From an archaeon (GTDB taxonomy: Archaea; Nanobdellota; Nanobdellia; Pacearchaeales; GW2011-AR1): 12,835 nt of DNA. A program made the translations under genes and the position numbers. Location: the NCBI GenBank assembly GCA_030593225.1, contig JAUVHP010000025.1, forward strand, positions 1-12,835. The letters run 5' to 3'. The notes below the pieces were generated by a model. That model saw only the letters and a program-made list of their open reading frames with translations. It ran no database searches and was not told the origin of the DNA. Below, piece after piece: positions 12,222 through 12,835 of the stretch (position 1 is its first letter; every line of letters begins with the position of its first letter).

Positions 12222-12835
12222 CATGTGAGGTATCAATAGTTTTGCCATCTTATAATACTAAGAATTTGGCGAAAAATATCTTTGAAGTAGAAGAAGAACT
12301 AAAAAAAATAACAAAGAATTATGAGATTATTGTAATTAATGATGGTTCTACAAAAGAGTGGAAAACTGAGTTAGAAAAATTAAAAAAACAAAAAAATTCT
12401 AAAATTAAAATTTTAAGTTATGACATAAATAAAGGAAAAGGGTATGCTCTAAAAAAAGGGGGAATGATGGCCAAAGGAAAAAAAATTGTTTTTTTAGATT
12501 CAGATTTAGATATCCCTCCTAAGCAAATTGATTTTTTTTTAAATGAACTTAAAAATGAAGAGATAGTTATTGGGAGCAAAAGACATCCTAAATCAAAAAT
12601 TGTTTATCCTGTTTCACGAAAATTTATGAGTGCTATTTATCAAAAGCTTAATTCAATTTTGTTTAATTTAAATGTCAAAGATACACAAGTTGGAATAAAA
12701 GCATTTCATTCAAGTGTTCTTAAAAAAAATTTGCCCAAACTTACCATAAAAAGATATGTATTTGATTTAGAATTATTAGTTGTAGCAAATAAAGAAGGTT
12801 ATAAAATAAAAGAAGTTCCTGTTGAAATTAAATAT
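12218..12835 (+). CDS. GT2 glycosyltransferase, DPM1/ALG5-like (3' end beyond the window)
   Basis: The first 206 residues of a GT-A fold family 2 glycosyltransferase, open to the window edge. The nucleotide-sugar binding strand IVLPSYN (7-13) is followed by EIIVINDGST (36-45), NKGKGYALKKG (71-81), the metal-binding DXD FLDSDLDIP (D94, D96), IGSKRHPKS (118-126), DTQVGIKAF (155-163) and YVFDLELLVVA (180-190). This ordered set fits dolichyl-phosphate mannose/glucose synthases, which load a sugar onto dolichyl phosphate for later steps of glycan assembly. ATG 12218 overlaps the flippase stop (ATGA), implying translational coupling. Whether C-terminal TM segments follow is not visible. Confidence 0.9.
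   Translation, partial: MTCEVSIVLPSYNTKNLAKNIFEVEEELKKITKNYEIIVINDGSTKEWKTELEKLKKQKNSKIKILSYDINKGKGYALKKGGMMAKGKKIVFLDSDLDIPPKQIDFFLNELKNEEIVIGSKRHPKSKIVYPVSRKFMSAIYQKLNSILFNLNVKDTQVGIKAFHSSVLKKNLPKLTIKRYVFDLELLVVANKEGYKIKEVPVEIKY

Noticed and set aside
12218..12835. Truncated glycosyltransferase gene
   Set aside because: The frame is simply cut by the window edge. There is no internal stop or frameshift.

Overview
The window looks like archaeal chromosome, most likely from a reduced, AT-rich DPANN-type lineage (Pacearchaeota/Woesearchaeota-like; the lineage is inference). The archaeal signs are an archaeal-type uL15, SecY, a DUF106/EMC3-type insertase, prefoldin alpha, an eIF2B-like protein and an AglB/STT3 oligosaccharyltransferase. 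TATA-like boxes centred about 25 nt upstream of many start codons suggest that many mRNAs are leaderless. No rRNA, tRNA, CRISPR array or transposase was seen.

Layout. (1) 1-3363 is the end of a ribosomal-protein/translocon block: an unidentified ORF end, rpl15 (uL15), secY and a DUF106/EMC3 insertase. A RelE-type toxin-antitoxin pair sits between rpl15 and secY, and the cassette is flanked by a perfect 22-bp direct repeat that carries the TATA box of both the antitoxin and secY. (2) 3364-4420 holds a long hairpin, a repeated G-tract motif, prefoldin alpha with a Cys/His-rich tail, and a small four-TM membrane-protein gene apparently broken by a 1-nt frameshift. (3) 4444-5877 on the minus strand holds an eIF2B/ribose-1,5-bisphosphate-isomerase-family gene followed by a second likely toxin-antitoxin pair (DUF4258-like plus DUF2283-like). 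(4) 5928-6788 is a SpoIIM-family membrane protein, divergent from the eIF2B-like gene over one centrally placed TATA-like element. (5) 6839 to the right end is a protein N-glycosylation cluster: aglB, a GlcNAc-1-phosphate transferase of the Alg7/AglH type, a polysaccharide/lipid-linked-oligosaccharide flippase, and the start of a DPM1/ALG5-type glycosyltransferase.

How the genes fit together. SecY and the DUF106 protein insert and translocate membrane proteins. The glycosylation genes would build a lipid-linked glycan (GT4 starts it, GT2 supplies dolichyl-phosphate sugar), flip it, and transfer it to Asn on exported proteins (AglB). The right half is therefore a secretion and surface-glycoprotein module.

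The most unusual signal is a set of micro-ORFs (22-30 codons) placed directly before membrane-protein genes. Each carries a purine-rich ribosome-binding-like stretch in its last codons and ends at, or overlapping, the next start. Two of them, before aglB and before the GT4 gene, look related to each other in peptide and nucleotide sequence. For aglB and the DUF106 gene the TATA box is at leaderless distance from the micro-ORF start rather than only from the main start. This would be a small-peptide or translation-coupling arrangement, and it is my main candidate for something undescribed.
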